From positions 1 through 62,916 of the forward strand of contig NZ_CALUYL010000019.1 of the NCBI RefSeq assembly GCF_944324995.1: a stretch of DNA of 62,916 nt. The letters are read 5' to 3'. The notes under the pieces were generated by a model, which did no database searches, was not told where the DNA came from, and saw only the letters and a program-made list of their open reading frames with translations. The stretch comes from an uncultured Mailhella sp. (GTDB taxonomy: Bacteria; Desulfobacterota; Desulfovibrionia; Desulfovibrionales; Desulfovibrionaceae). Of this stretch, positions 53,001-61,122 are shown one piece after another (position 1 is the first letter of the stretch; each line of letters opens with the position of its first letter). A program made the translations under genes and the position numbers.

Positions 53001-53129
53001 AGCTTCCGTCCCGGCAAGGGCCGCGCTCACCGCGATCATGACGGCTTCCACGGCGCGCCCGACGACTTTTTCGCCATCAAAACGGAGCCGGAAGCGCCGA
53101 CGCATCGTTTCGGTCGCCGCAAAAAGTAG
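50094..53129 (+). CDS. rnr: Ribonuclease R with a long charged C-terminal tail
   Basis: 1011 residues. A winged helix (1-70), cold-shock domains (about 70-220), the RNB catalytic domain (about 255-600; DGEDARDFDDAVCA supplies the metal Asp residues) and an S1 domain ending near 725 form normal RNase R, a 3'-5' exoribonuclease for structured RNA. The last 285 residues are almost only Arg, Glu, Asp, Phe, Ser and Gly, with a repeated RRFDGRREER (two copies) and many FR/SFRR units; this is much longer than the usual basic tail. The reading frame is continuous and its base composition matches the rest. Confidence 0.94.
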   Translation: MKKQEDFDEQLLFDILEKAGRPLRLDDILRIGAFSRKLKRDILEALHDLARNGEIVRLEGGSWVMADALKRRRGILATQRSGAAFVTPEDAEARSGQDIYIAPDDVGDAWNGDLVDVMLLPRKRGAFKKQEGRVIAVVRRGQTDVVARVLRRGKTEGTALCRPADSRLTFDVLADVSALEKTPEEGELLRVSIADKLEEHGERHLWSGRAVADLGMENDAAVQERFTKLNNGIPTEFPDNVVAEAEAAAAAPWSDKASLEDLRGEMLVTIDGEDARDFDDAVCACRTAEGWRLLVAIADVSHYVRPRTALDKEARDRGNSYYFPMSVEPMLPESLCNGVCSLRPNEERRCMAVDMRLDENGNLTDSRFCNGLMISRARLTYREVQAALDDPQGEAAASIERRAPGVTAMLREAAELAAVLMERRHRQGGLDFDIPEAEFVVEEKNGVSCVTGIRNRERLFSHRLIEAFMVRANEAVAEFLTRKNAPLLYRVHPAPGPDRLEELYHTLRATDADLPLPKAAKATVPGWLTHVLDAAAGTDQAFVVSRLALRSMMQARYSPEEDGHFGLGSACYCHFTSPIRRYADLVNHRALRYVLGLDTGGPLPAGHKLLETAEQCNSRERVATDAEREIDRRMGCLLLTGRTGETFAGVISGVMNFGFFVELDGMPVEGMVRVETLGRDYYIFDEERQELRGEHSGEAFRLGQKVTVKLTGVHVGRLEIDLEYQKDEEGRRPFRRRDGNASRKDRFEDRDGREHRSGRRAFADRKGFRPRRDDEELKRQRRYASDSWDEESPREESFRERAPRKPWNRDRRRENGDDERDFRAGRKPFGRKPSFRRDEDRFADGEQHGERRFDGRREERPFRDEERSFRRGDEERRSFRPRRRFHEEGEEREEGRFFRSGRGEDEHGRRSGRFDKPFDRARRPFPKRRDRDDEERSFHEDRRSFRSRDDENRERRFDGRREERGFRDHSFRPGKGRAHRDHDGFHGAPDDFFAIKTEPEAPTHRFGRRKK

Positions 53130-53163
53130 CTGCGGCGGCATGCCGATCTCGCATCCGGCATCT

Positions 53164-53198
53164 CCAGACCCGGGAAAGACGTGCTTTCCCGGGTCTGG
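53164..53198 (+). terminator. Hairpin after rnr
   Basis: CCAGACCCGGGAAAG and CTTTCCCGGGTCTGG, a 15-bp perfect stem with no T-tract. Confidence 0.55.
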
Positions 53199-53214
53199 AC
53201 TCGCATTCAAATAC

Positions 53215-53243
53215 TTGACAACATTTGCCGCTCCAGATAAAAA
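53215..53243 (+). promoter_or_regulatory. Promoter of rpoZ-dnaJ
   Basis: TTGACA and TAAAAA with a 17-base spacer, about 115 bases before rpoZ. Confidence 0.6.
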
Positions 53244-53356
53244 AAATGGTTCGGCATCATGCCGCAAGTCGTATTTTCCCTGCGCCTTCCGGCGCGGGTC
53301 ATCACCTGTTTCTGATATCACCCGGATCGCCCGGATAAACTTTCTGGAGGCATTTC

Positions 53357-53593
53357 ATGGCCCGTATTACCGTTGAAGATTGCCAGCGCCGCGTAGACAA
53401 CCGTTTTCTTCTCGTGCAGATGGCCATCAAGCGTGTACGTCAGTTCCGCGAAGGCTACGAACCTCTGGTTGACAGCAAAAACAAGGAAGTCGTCACGGCC
53501 CTGCGCGAAATCGCCGCGGGCAAGGTGCTGCCTGAAGACAAGCGCTTCTACACCCCCGTGGAAGGCGAAACCACGCCCGATCTTGACGACTAA
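53357..53593 (+). CDS. rpoZ: RNA polymerase omega subunit
   Basis: 78 residues, ordinary length. [30 protein letters not shown] and [10 protein letters not shown] are the conserved omega core that chaperones the beta-prime subunit. GGAGG precedes the ATG. dnaJ follows 23 bases on. Confidence 0.95.
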   Translation: MARITVEDCQRRVDNRFLLVQMAIKRVRQFREGYEPLVDSKNKEVVTALREIAAGKVLPEDKRFYTPVEGETTPDLDD

Positions 53594-53616
53594 GCCCTGT
53601 TGTACGGAACATTTTC

Positions 53617-54726
53617 ATGAGCAAGCGCGATTATTATGAAATTCTGGGCGTCTCCAGAGATGCTTCGGACGACGAGATAAAGCACGCCTACCGAAAGCTG
53701 GCGCTCAAGTATCATCCCGACCACAATCCGAACAATCCCGAGGCGGAACAGAAGTTCAAGGAAGCCGCGGAAGCCTACGACGTACTGCGCAATCCCGAGC
53801 GTCGCGCCAACTATGACCGCTTCGGCACCGCCGATCCCGGCATGGGCGGCTCCTCGTTCAACAGCGCCGAGGACATCTTCGCGCAGTTCGGCGACGTGTT
53901 CGGCGATCTGTTCGGCTTCGGCGGTTCCCGTTCCCGCGGGCCCCGTCCCCAGCAGGGCGATGATCTGCGCTACAACATGACCATCTCTTTCCGCGAAGCC
54001 GCCAAGGGCACGGAAAAGGCCATCAAGATTCCCCGCCACGTCACCTGCCCCGAGTGCAACGGCTCCGGCGCGGCCAAAGGCTCTTCGCGCGAAACCTGCA
54101 AAAAGTGCGGCGGTTCCGGTCAGGTGGCCATCCGTCAGGGCTTCATGCAGTTCGTGCAGCCCTGCCCCGCCTGCCACGGCCGCGGCTTCACCATTCCCAA
54201 GCCCTGCCCCAAGTGCAAGGGCGAAGGCATTGTGGAAACCGTGCGCGAACTGTCCGTGCGCATTCCCGCCGGCGTGTACGACGGCGCGCGCCTGCGCCTG
54301 CGCGGCGAAGGCGAAATGGGCGTCCACGGAGGCCCTCCCGGCGATCTTTACGTGGTGCTCCACGTGGAGGACGACGACGTCTTCGAGCGCGACGAACAGA
54401 ATCTCGTGTACACCGCCACCATCACCTTCCCGCAGGCGGCGCTCGGAACCCGCATCCAGATTCCCAGCCTGAACGAAGGGGAAACGCTCGATCTCGACAT
54501 TCCCAAGGGCACGCAGAACGGCAAGATTTTCCAGATCCGCGGCAAGGGTCTCAAATATCCCGGCGAAAAGCGCACGGGCGACCTTCTGGTGCGCGTGGTG
54601 GTGAAAACCCCCACCAAGCTCACCGCCGAACAGGAAAAGCTCCTCAGGGAATTTGAAAAGCTTACCGAAGAACAGAACAAGCCCGGCATTTTCGACAAGG
54701 TCAAAAAAGCCATGGGCATGGAATAA
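53617..54726 (+). CDS. dnaJ: Chaperone protein DnaJ
   Basis: 369 residues, type I. The J domain (1-68) has the HPD triad in YHPDHNPNN, a Gly/Phe-rich stretch (about 70-110) follows, then four zinc repeats [24 protein letters not shown] and CPKCKGEG (about 147-205) and the C-terminal substrate domain. It stimulates DnaK. dnaK and grpE are not next to it in this window. Confidence 0.96.
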   Translation: MSKRDYYEILGVSRDASDDEIKHAYRKLALKYHPDHNPNNPEAEQKFKEAAEAYDVLRNPERRANYDRFGTADPGMGGSSFNSAEDIFAQFGDVFGDLFGFGGSRSRGPRPQQGDDLRYNMTISFREAAKGTEKAIKIPRHVTCPECNGSGAAKGSSRETCKKCGGSGQVAIRQGFMQFVQPCPACHGRGFTIPKPCPKCKGEGIVETVRELSVRIPAGVYDGARLRLRGEGEMGVHGGPPGDLYVVLHVEDDDVFERDEQNLVYTATITFPQAALGTRIQIPSLNEGETLDLDIPKGTQNGKIFQIRGKGLKYPGEKRTGDLLVRVVVKTPTKLTAEQEKLLREFEKLTEEQNKPGIFDKVKKAMGME

Positions 54727-54749
54727 TTCCGCTCTCAACCGGCTTTCAG

Positions 54750-54780
54750 AGGCCGCTTCCGCAAGGAAGCGGCCTTTTTT
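54750..54780 (+). terminator. Terminator of rpoZ-dnaJ
   Basis: AGGCCGCTTCC, GCAA loop, GGAAGCGGCCT and six T. Confidence 0.95.
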
Positions 54781-54882
54781 ACGCGCATCTTATCATACCC
54801 AACGGCGACGTTGCGCTCTAAAAAAGAAAAAAGGCCCGGTACGCATCGTCTGCGGCCAACGTCAACCACGAGCGCAACTCTC

Positions 54883-55485
54883 ATGATTCCCTTCACTTCC
54901 TTCGACGACTTCATGGACACCGCCCGCAGCTTCCACGGCGCGGCCACTCCCGGCATGATGCTTGCCGCCTTCATGACCGAACTTGCCCTGCATTCCATGG
55001 GCAGAACAAAGCACTTTCACGCCCTTTGCGAAACCGACCGCGACCTTCCCGACGCCGTTCAGCTGCTCACGCCCTGCACCGCGGGCAACGGACGCCTGCA
55101 CGTGCTCGATCTCGGACGCTTTGCCCTCACGCTCTTCCGCACGCCCGGCGGCAAAGGCGTGCGCGTGTACCTCGACCTCGTCAAAACGGCGGGCTGGCCC
55201 CACATCCGCCGCTGGGCCCTCCAGGAACCGATGGCCGACGAGCGCTCCCTCGTGCGGCTGGAGAGCGAAATACGCAAGGCCGGCATTGCCGTGCTCTCGA
55301 CATCCTCGGTGCAGGTGCGCGCCGCCTTCCTGCGCGAAACGCCCCCGGAACCCATGACCGCCTGCATAAGCTGCGGCGAACCGCACCCCGCCCGCATGGG
55401 CGCGCTCTGCCCGGCCTGCGCCGGACGCTCGCCCTACGAGCCGAAACTCCCCGCCGTGACGGCGCCAGGAAGCGAGTTCATCTGA
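54883..55485 (+). CDS. FmdE-like protein with altered metal motif
   Basis: 200 residues. The order fits FmdE (named for the formylmethanofuran dehydrogenase operon): a FHG-x4-PG opening, a TPCTAGNGRLHVLDLGRFALTLF middle, and a C-terminal zinc ribbon CISCGEP...CPACAG. The usual FHGHxCPG is FHGAATPG (residues 17-24), so one His and one Cys of the N-terminal metal site are gone. ATG at 54883 is where homology begins, with only a weak ribosome site. Function is unknown; FmdE proteins in sulfate reducers often accompany molybdenum enzymes. Confidence 0.75.
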   Translation: MIPFTSFDDFMDTARSFHGAATPGMMLAAFMTELALHSMGRTKHFHALCETDRDLPDAVQLLTPCTAGNGRLHVLDLGRFALTLFRTPGGKGVRVYLDLVKTAGWPHIRRWALQEPMADERSLVRLESEIRKAGIAVLSTSSVQVRAAFLRETPPEPMTACISCGEPHPARMGALCPACAGRSPYEPKLPAVTAPGSEFI

Positions 55486-55750
55486 ACCTCGCTGCGACCT
55501 CTCTTTTTTTCTCCTGATTTTCCTGAATATTTTTCTTTTCCATCACAAAAAAATCTTCCTGAGGTCACGGAACTAAATTGTTACAAAAGGCGTTGCAGGC
55601 TTGCCGCTCAGGAAAAAATTGTCTAAAAAATTCACATGGAGCTCGCGCATCCTGTTCCGAAAAACGTTTCCGGAACGTGCCGCCCATCTCCGTTTCTTCG
55701 GAAGCCGCAGTCTGGAAGGCGCAATTTCATGAGCTGAATCAGGAATCATC

Positions 55751-56746
55751 ATGCCCAGCCAACACCCGTTTTACGGCTTCCGCCGCATCCTTGCCCTCGC
55801 TGTCGCCTTCTGTCTGCTCTGCGCCTCCAGCGCGCTGGCCCGGCCCATCAACGCCAAAAGCGCCATTCTCATGGACGTGACCACCGGCCGCATTCTCTAC
55901 GAACAGCGCGCCGACATGAAGATTCCCCCGGCCTCGCTCACCAAGGTCATTTCCATGTACGTGGCCATGAACGCCATCAGCAGCCGCAAGGTCGATTATC
56001 ACGACAAGGTTAAAATCAGCGCCGCGGCCGCCCGCACCGGCGGTTCCCGCTTCGGCCTGCGGGCCGGAGAACGGGTGACGCTCGACAAGCTGTTCTACGG
56101 CATGGCCGTGGCTTCGGGCAACGACGCCAGCGTGGCCGTGGCCGAACACGTGGCGGGCTCCACCTCCGCCTTTGTTTCCCGAATGAACTCGCTGGCCAGA
56201 CGCCTGGGCATGAAAAACACCCGCTTCGTCAACGTGCACGGTCTGCCCGCCAAAGGGCAGATCACCACGGCGCGGGACATGCTCAAGCTTGCCAGAGCCT
56301 ATCAGGCTCACTATCCCAGAGCCCGAAAGTATCATCTTGCCCGCTCCGTCACGCACCGCGGCCGCACGGAACCCAACCACAACCCCCTCGTCGGCCACTA
56401 CGCCGGTCTCGACGGTCTGAAAACCGGCTGGGTCACCGCCGCAGGCTACAACATCATCGTCACGGCGCGCCAGCGCGGCCACAAGCTCATTGCCGTCATT
56501 CTCGGAGCGCCCAACACGGGCGTGCGCGCCGCAGAAGCACGCCGCCTGCTCAACGCCGGATTCGCCGCCGTGGCCAAAAAGAAAAGCACCGCCATCGCCG
56601 AGCTCGGCGTCTCGGCCAAGCAGGCCCGGCAGCTCAAAAAATCCACCAGCTATTCCCCGCCGCGCAAGGTGCAGAAAAAACGTCCTTCCCGGAAATCCGC
56701 CGCGGCCGCGCAGCGCCAGTCCGCGCGAAAGAAGACCTCCCGCTGA
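55751..56746 (+). CDS. dac: D-alanyl-D-alanine carboxypeptidase (S11)
   Basis: 331 residues. A signal peptide ends near residue 30 (SSALA). The active-site motifs are SLTK (Ser62), SGN (Ser122-Asn124) and LKTG. The enzyme trims the terminal D-Ala from peptidoglycan pentapeptides in the periplasm. The second (PBP5_C) domain is not evident; instead the last 60 residues are a Lys/Arg/Ser-rich tail (PPRKVQKKRPSRKSAAAAQRQ...). Confidence 0.92.
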   Translation: MPSQHPFYGFRRILALAVAFCLLCASSALARPINAKSAILMDVTTGRILYEQRADMKIPPASLTKVISMYVAMNAISSRKVDYHDKVKISAAAARTGGSRFGLRAGERVTLDKLFYGMAVASGNDASVAVAEHVAGSTSAFVSRMNSLARRLGMKNTRFVNVHGLPAKGQITTARDMLKLARAYQAHYPRARKYHLARSVTHRGRTEPNHNPLVGHYAGLDGLKTGWVTAAGYNIIVTARQRGHKLIAVILGAPNTGVRAAEARRLLNAGFAAVAKKKSTAIAELGVSAKQARQLKKSTSYSPPRKVQKKRPSRKSAAAAQRQSARKKTSR

Positions 56747-56800
56747 CCTTCTCCCGCCCGAAACGACCGCGCCCCGCATTTCCCCGCGCATGTTGCCAAA

Positions 56801-56833
56801 CACGCTCCGACAGTCCGCCGGAGCGTGTTTTTT
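56801..56833 (+). terminator. Terminator after the carboxypeptidase gene
   Basis: CACGCTCCG...CGGAGCGTG and six T. Confidence 0.9.
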
Positions 56834-57013
56834 GCGCTTCCGCCGTTACCGCGACGCCGACCACGCCGGGAACGAAACCGCATTCCCCGCCGTCGCCCCG
56901 GCCTCTCGCTCTGGAAACAGACGCCGCGCTCAAAAAATTCTGCTCCGAGCTCCCGCGCGTTTTCCCCTTTCTGTCACACTCGGCCCGACCGAACAGCACT
57001 TCTCAGCAGCGAC

Positions 57014-57054
57014 AAAAAAACGCGGAGCTCCGCAACGGAACTCCGCGTTTTTTT
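57014..57054 (-). terminator. Terminator of hemL (works both ways)
   Basis: ACGCGGAG(C)TCCG...CGGA(A)CTCCGCGT with A-run and T-run flanks. Confidence 0.9.
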
Positions 57055-57071
57055 GTTGAAGCGTCTGACGA

Positions 57072-58346
57072 CTAGAACTTCACGTTGCGGGCCGCGTCCA
57101 GCGCCCTGGCGAAATCCTCGTCGCTGTGCGCAAAGGAAAGCATGTTGGCTTCAAAGGCCGAAGGCGCCATGAAGATGCCCTGCTCGCGCATCTGCTTGTA
57201 GAAGGTCTCGAAAAGTTTCTGATCCGTGGTCTGCACGCTCGCAAAGTCCATGAGAGGCGCTTCCGTGAAATACACGGTGAACAGCGAGGCAATGTGCGGA
57301 ATCTGCACCGGCACGCCCTTCTCTCTGAGTATCTCCTGCAGTTCCTCCACGAACGCATGCACGCGACCTTCCAGAGCGCCGTAATCGGCGTGCTTGAGAA
57401 TGTTCAGCGTGGCCAGTCCGGCGGCCATGGCCAGCGGATTGCCCGACAGCGTGCCCGCCTGATACACTTCGCCCTCCGGCGCAATGTGACGCATGAGGTC
57501 GGCCCGTCCGCCGTAGGCTCCCACGGGCAGACCGCCGCCGATGATTTTGCCGAACGTGGTCAGATCGGGCATGATGTCGAAACGGCCCTGCGCGCCGCCG
57601 TAGGAAAGACGGAATCCGGTAATCACCTCGTCGAACACCAGCAGCGCGCCGTATTTCGAGCACAGTTCGCGCAGTCCACGCAGAAATCCCGGCTGAGGCA
57701 GGATCAGCCCCATGTTGCCCGCCACGGGCTCCACAAAGAGCGCCGCAATCTGATCGGGCCAGGCCTCGAAGAGCGCCTTCACCGCGCCCAGATCATTGTA
57801 GGGCGCAAGCAGTGTGTCGGCCACGGTGGCCGCCGGAACGCCCGGCGTGCCGGGAATCGAAAACGTGGCTACGCCGGATCCCGCGCTGGCCAGAAAAGCG
57901 TCGCCGTGACCGTGATAGCCGCCGATGAACTTGATCATCTTGTCGCGGCCGGTCACGCCGCGGGCCAGACGCAGCGCGCTCATGGTGGCTTCGGTGCCGG
58001 AATTCACCATGCGCACCATCTCCACGGAAGGCAGCGCCGAACACACTTCTTCGGCAAGGCGGACTTCATCCTCGCAGGGCGCGCCGTAGCTCGTGCCGCG
58101 CGCCGCGGCCTTGCAGATGGCTTCCGTCACGGCAGGATGCGCGTGCCCCACCAGCATGGGGCCCCAGGAGCCGAGAAAATCGATGACGTCGTCGCCGTCC
58201 GCCGTGGTCAGATGCGAACCTTTGGCGTCGGCAATGAACAGCGGGTCGGCATGAACGTTGCGGCACGCCCGCACGGGACTGTTTACCCCGCCGGGAATAA
58301 GCTCCTGGGCGTGGACGAAAAGATCATGGGAACGTTTGGTTTGCAT
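57072..58346 (-). CDS. hemL: Glutamate-1-semialdehyde 2,1-aminomutase
   Basis: 424 residues. It makes 5-aminolevulinate from glutamate-1-semialdehyde in the C5 route to tetrapyrroles. Marks are [11 protein letters not shown] at the N-terminus, [28 protein letters not shown] and the PLP Lys in [18 protein letters not shown]. It lies 12 bases after a siroheme-decarboxylase-type gene, so early and late heme steps are co-transcribed. Confidence 0.97.
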   Translation of the reverse strand: MQTKRSHDLFVHAQELIPGGVNSPVRACRNVHADPLFIADAKGSHLTTADGDDVIDFLGSWGPMLVGHAHPAVTEAICKAAARGTSYGAPCEDEVRLAEEVCSALPSVEMVRMVNSGTEATMSALRLARGVTGRDKMIKFIGGYHGHGDAFLASAGSGVATFSIPGTPGVPAATVADTLLAPYNDLGAVKALFEAWPDQIAALFVEPVAGNMGLILPQPGFLRGLRELCSKYGALLVFDEVITGFRLSYGGAQGRFDIMPDLTTFGKIIGGGLPVGAYGGRADLMRHIAPEGEVYQAGTLSGNPLAMAAGLATLNILKHADYGALEGRVHAFVEELQEILREKGVPVQIPHIASLFTVYFTEAPLMDFASVQTTDQKLFETFYKQMREQGIFMAPSAFEANMLSFAHSDEDFARALDAARNVKF

Positions 58347-58358
58347 GGCTTGCTCCTG

Positions 58359-58844
58359 TTACTCTGACGGCTCCGCAAAGTACGTCATGGAAATCTTTTT
58401 CAGCTCTTTGAGGCTCTCCAGAATTTCGTATTGTTCCAGAGAGGTGGTGCGACGCAGCTCTTCGACCACGTCGAGACAGTCCTGTTCGCTCTTGCCGTGA
58501 ATCATGGTGTAAAACGTGTACGGCCACGCCGGATACGGGCTCGGACGATAGTAGCAGTGCGATATGCGCGGATGTTCCGCCGCCTTTCTGCCCACCTCGT
58601 CCACTTCGTCCGGGGAGACCATCCACGCCACCATGGCGTTATGCGTCCAGCCCGTGCGCTGATGCTTGATGCTCGCGCCGAAACGACGGATGGCGCCCGA
58701 CTCCTTGAGCCGGGACAAGAGCGCAATCACTTCCTCTTCCGTGGCGCCGACGGCGGCCGCCATATCCGCATAGGGAGTGAGCGAATCGGGTATGCTTTTC
58801 TGAGCGATGCGAAGAATGGCCTGTTCCTTTTCCGTAAATTCCAT
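58359..58844 (-). CDS. Siroheme decarboxylase subunit (AhbA/AhbB, Lrp-like)
   Basis: 161 residues. An Lrp/AsnC-type winged helix ([58 protein letters not shown]) is followed by the Ahb decarboxylase domain with HNAMVAWMV and [25 protein letters not shown]. In sulfate reducers AhbA and AhbB decarboxylate siroheme to didecarboxysiroheme in the alternative heme pathway. The start at 58844 is where homology begins. A and B subunits look alike and only one is in this window, so I do not choose between them. Confidence 0.88.
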   Translation of the reverse strand: MEFTEKEQAILRIAQKSIPDSLTPYADMAAAVGATEEEVIALLSRLKESGAIRRFGASIKHQRTGWTHNAMVAWMVSPDEVDEVGRKAAEHPRISHCYYRPSPYPAWPYTFYTMIHGKSEQDCLDVVEELRRTTSLEQYEILESLKELKKISMTYFAEPSE

Positions 58845-59073
58845 GGCAAGCCCCGTTGTGGTGAAGAAATTCGACGGGAAGTATAGCCGCACCGCGCAGC
58901 GGAAGCAAGAGACGGCGCGCACATGGTCCGGCGAAGTCCGTGCTTTTGCGACGCAACGCCGCTCCGCCCTCCCGCACGCATGGGGAATCCCCCATGTCGG
59001 AGCTCGAAGCGCTGCTCGCCAGCTCCGCCCCGCCCGTGGGGGGGGGAACTTTTGCCGGCCCGAGGAACAGACG
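58845..59073. other. Intergenic region upstream of the ahb gene
   Basis: Holds the ahb-hemL promoter and otherwise nothing recognisable. Together with the lctP terminator it makes about 370 bases without a gene. Confidence 0.4.
58880..58908 (-). promoter_or_regulatory. Promoter of ahb-hemL
   Basis: TTGCTT and TATACT on the minus strand with a 17-base spacer, 36 bases before the start. Confidence 0.7.
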
Positions 59074-59114
59074 CAAAACGGGCGCAGACGGTCTTCCGAC
59101 CAGTCTGCGCCCGT
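59074..59114 (-). terminator. Terminator of the lactate permease gene
   Basis: ACGGGCGCAGAC and GTCTGCGCCCGT; TTTT follows on the minus strand. Confidence 0.75.
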
Positions 59115-59216
59115 CTGCGGAGTGCCCCGACAAGAGGCGGGAACCGCTCCGACCCCCCGAAGCGATTCCCGCATTGGTTTGCATGGACACTCTCCATGCA
59201 GATCCCGTCTTCCTTC

Positions 59217-60845
59217 TTACGGAAGCATCCAGCTCAGGAAGCCGGCCTGGCAGTAGGCCAGCACGCAGAGAATAAGCGTAAGCGCGATGCTGTGTCCCAG
59301 AGCGAAACGGAAAAGATTGCCTTCCTGGCCGACCATGTTGGTCGCCGAGGTGGCCACGCTGATGGACTGGGGAGAGATCATCTTGCCGGTCACGCCGCCC
59401 ACGGCGTTGGAGGCCACGGCCAGTTCAGGCGGAATGCCGACGGCGGTGGCGGTGGTGTGCTGCATGCTGCAGAACAGCGCGTTGGACGAAGTGTCGGAAC
59501 CGGTGAGGAACACGCCCAGCCAGCCGATGAGGGGAGCAAAGAAGGGGAAGAAGCTGCCGGTCTTGGTGAAGGCGAGGCCGAGGGTGGAGCTCATGCCGGC
59601 GTAGTTCATGAGGAAGGCCAGACCGAGCACGCTGGCGATGGTGAGAATGGGGAAGCGCAGCTGATGCAGGGTGGTGAAGAAGCACTTCACGGCCTTGGCG
59701 TAGGAATAGCCGGGCATGAGAGGCACGGCGATGAAGCCGGAAAGCAGGATGGCGGTACCGCCGGCGGACACCCAGCCGAAGGTGAACACGGCCGCGTAGG
59801 GAGATTCGGTGGCCACGATGGGAGCGGCGCGATTGACCATGCCGTCAAGCAGCGGCCAGGCGAAGCTGGGAGCGGAGATGCTGTTCAGGATGCTCTTGAA
59901 CTGAGGCAGGCCCCACAGGAAGACCATGACGGCCAGAATGAGATAGGGGCCCCAGGCGCGGAGCACGACCTTGCCGGAATAGCCGGGACCGTCGGTGCTG
60001 ATGGCGGGATCTTCGGCAAAACGGAAAATGGAGCTGGGCTTCCAGAAGCGGAGCAGCACGAGCAGACCCACGATGGTGGCGATGGCGGACATGATGTCGG
60101 GCAGGGTCGGTCCGTGATAGTTGGCGAACACGAACTGCGCGCCGGCAAAGCAGACGCCGGCCACGAGGATGGCGGGCAGAATTTCCATGGAGCGACGGAC
60201 GCCGCACATGACGATGCTCAGCCAGAACGGAATGATGATGGCAAGCAGGGGAAGCTGACGAGCCGCCACCTGGCTGATGAGGTTGGGATCCATGCCGGAC
60301 ACGCTGGCGGCGGTGAGCACGGGCGCGCCGATGGCGCCGAAGGCCACGGGAGCCGTGTTGGCGATGAGGCAGAGACCGGCGCCGTAGATGGGATTGAAGC
60401 CCAGACCGGCGAGCATGGCCGCGGTGATGGCCACGGGAGTGCCGAAGCCGGCGGTGCCTTCCAGGAAGGAGCCGAAGGCAAAGGCGATGAAGATGGTCTG
60501 CAGGCGACGGTCGGGCGTCACGCGGGCCAGAGAATCCTTGATGATTTCAAATTCACCGGATTCCACGGTCATGTTGTACACCCAGACCGCGGTGATCACG
60601 ATCCAGATGATGGGGAACAGACCGTTGGCAATGCCGAGTCCGACGGAGCTTATGGCCGTCACTATGGGCATGCGCCATATAAGAATGGCGATGACAAAAG
60701 CGGAAGCGAGTCCGGCCAGCGCAGCAATGTGTCCCTTGGCTCGTTTAATGGCCAGCATATAAAGCAGAATGACAAGCGGAATGGCCGCAATACATGCCGA
60801 AACTACTTCACTGACGACTGGATCATAGACTTGGGTCCACGCCAT
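59217..60845 (-). CDS. lctP: L-lactate permease
   Basis: 542 residues with 12 to 14 membrane helices. Family marks are AFAFGSFLEGTAGFGTPVAITAAMLAGLGFNP, NTAPVAFGAIGAPV and the C-terminal LTGSDTSSNALFCSMQHTTATAVGIPPELAVASNAVGGVTGKMISPQSI. It imports lactate, the common electron donor of Desulfovibrio relatives. GGGGGAA precedes the ATG. It is alone, with no lactate dehydrogenase genes next to it here. Confidence 0.95.
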   Translation of the reverse strand: MAWTQVYDPVVSEVVSACIAAIPLVILLYMLAIKRAKGHIAALAGLASAFVIAILIWRMPIVTAISSVGLGIANGLFPIIWIVITAVWVYNMTVESGEFEIIKDSLARVTPDRRLQTIFIAFAFGSFLEGTAGFGTPVAITAAMLAGLGFNPIYGAGLCLIANTAPVAFGAIGAPVLTAASVSGMDPNLISQVAARQLPLLAIIIPFWLSIVMCGVRRSMEILPAILVAGVCFAGAQFVFANYHGPTLPDIMSAIATIVGLLVLLRFWKPSSIFRFAEDPAISTDGPGYSGKVVLRAWGPYLILAVMVFLWGLPQFKSILNSISAPSFAWPLLDGMVNRAAPIVATESPYAAVFTFGWVSAGGTAILLSGFIAVPLMPGYSYAKAVKCFFTTLHQLRFPILTIASVLGLAFLMNYAGMSSTLGLAFTKTGSFFPFFAPLIGWLGVFLTGSDTSSNALFCSMQHTTATAVGIPPELAVASNAVGGVTGKMISPQSISVATSATNMVGQEGNLFRFALGHSIALTLILCVLAYCQAGFLSWMLP

Positions 60846-61122
60846 ACTATTCCCCCATGAATTAAAATGATCATCACAGCAGATGCTCTTTAAAAAAAGT
60901 ATCTGAATAAGCCTATGATGATAGGATTATAAAAAATAAAAAATCTTCGCAAGTATCCGGGACAAGCGTAAAAAGAAACAACATTTATTGAAATTTTAAT
61001 AACTTTTTTTCAGGAAAAATAAAATATATATCTTTATAACTTATTGTTATCATTTATATTTAAAAAATGTTTCACAAAAATGACCTTTTTGTGCGCTCCG
61101 GGGAGCGTTACTTTGAACGAAC
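60846..61122. promoter_or_regulatory. AT-rich control region of lctP
   Basis: On the minus strand a perfect TATAAT (60926-60931) has a TTGCGA 15 bases upstream. Directly after the -10 box lies a perfect dyad CCTAT-N4-ATAGG (60912-60925), well placed for a repressor. The rest is AT-rich with no gene. Confidence 0.5.

Noticed and set aside
52260-53129. RNase R tail as a frameshifted or mis-assembled end
   Set aside because: The frame stays open with the same codon style, the charged units repeat in frame, and it ends just before a hairpin.
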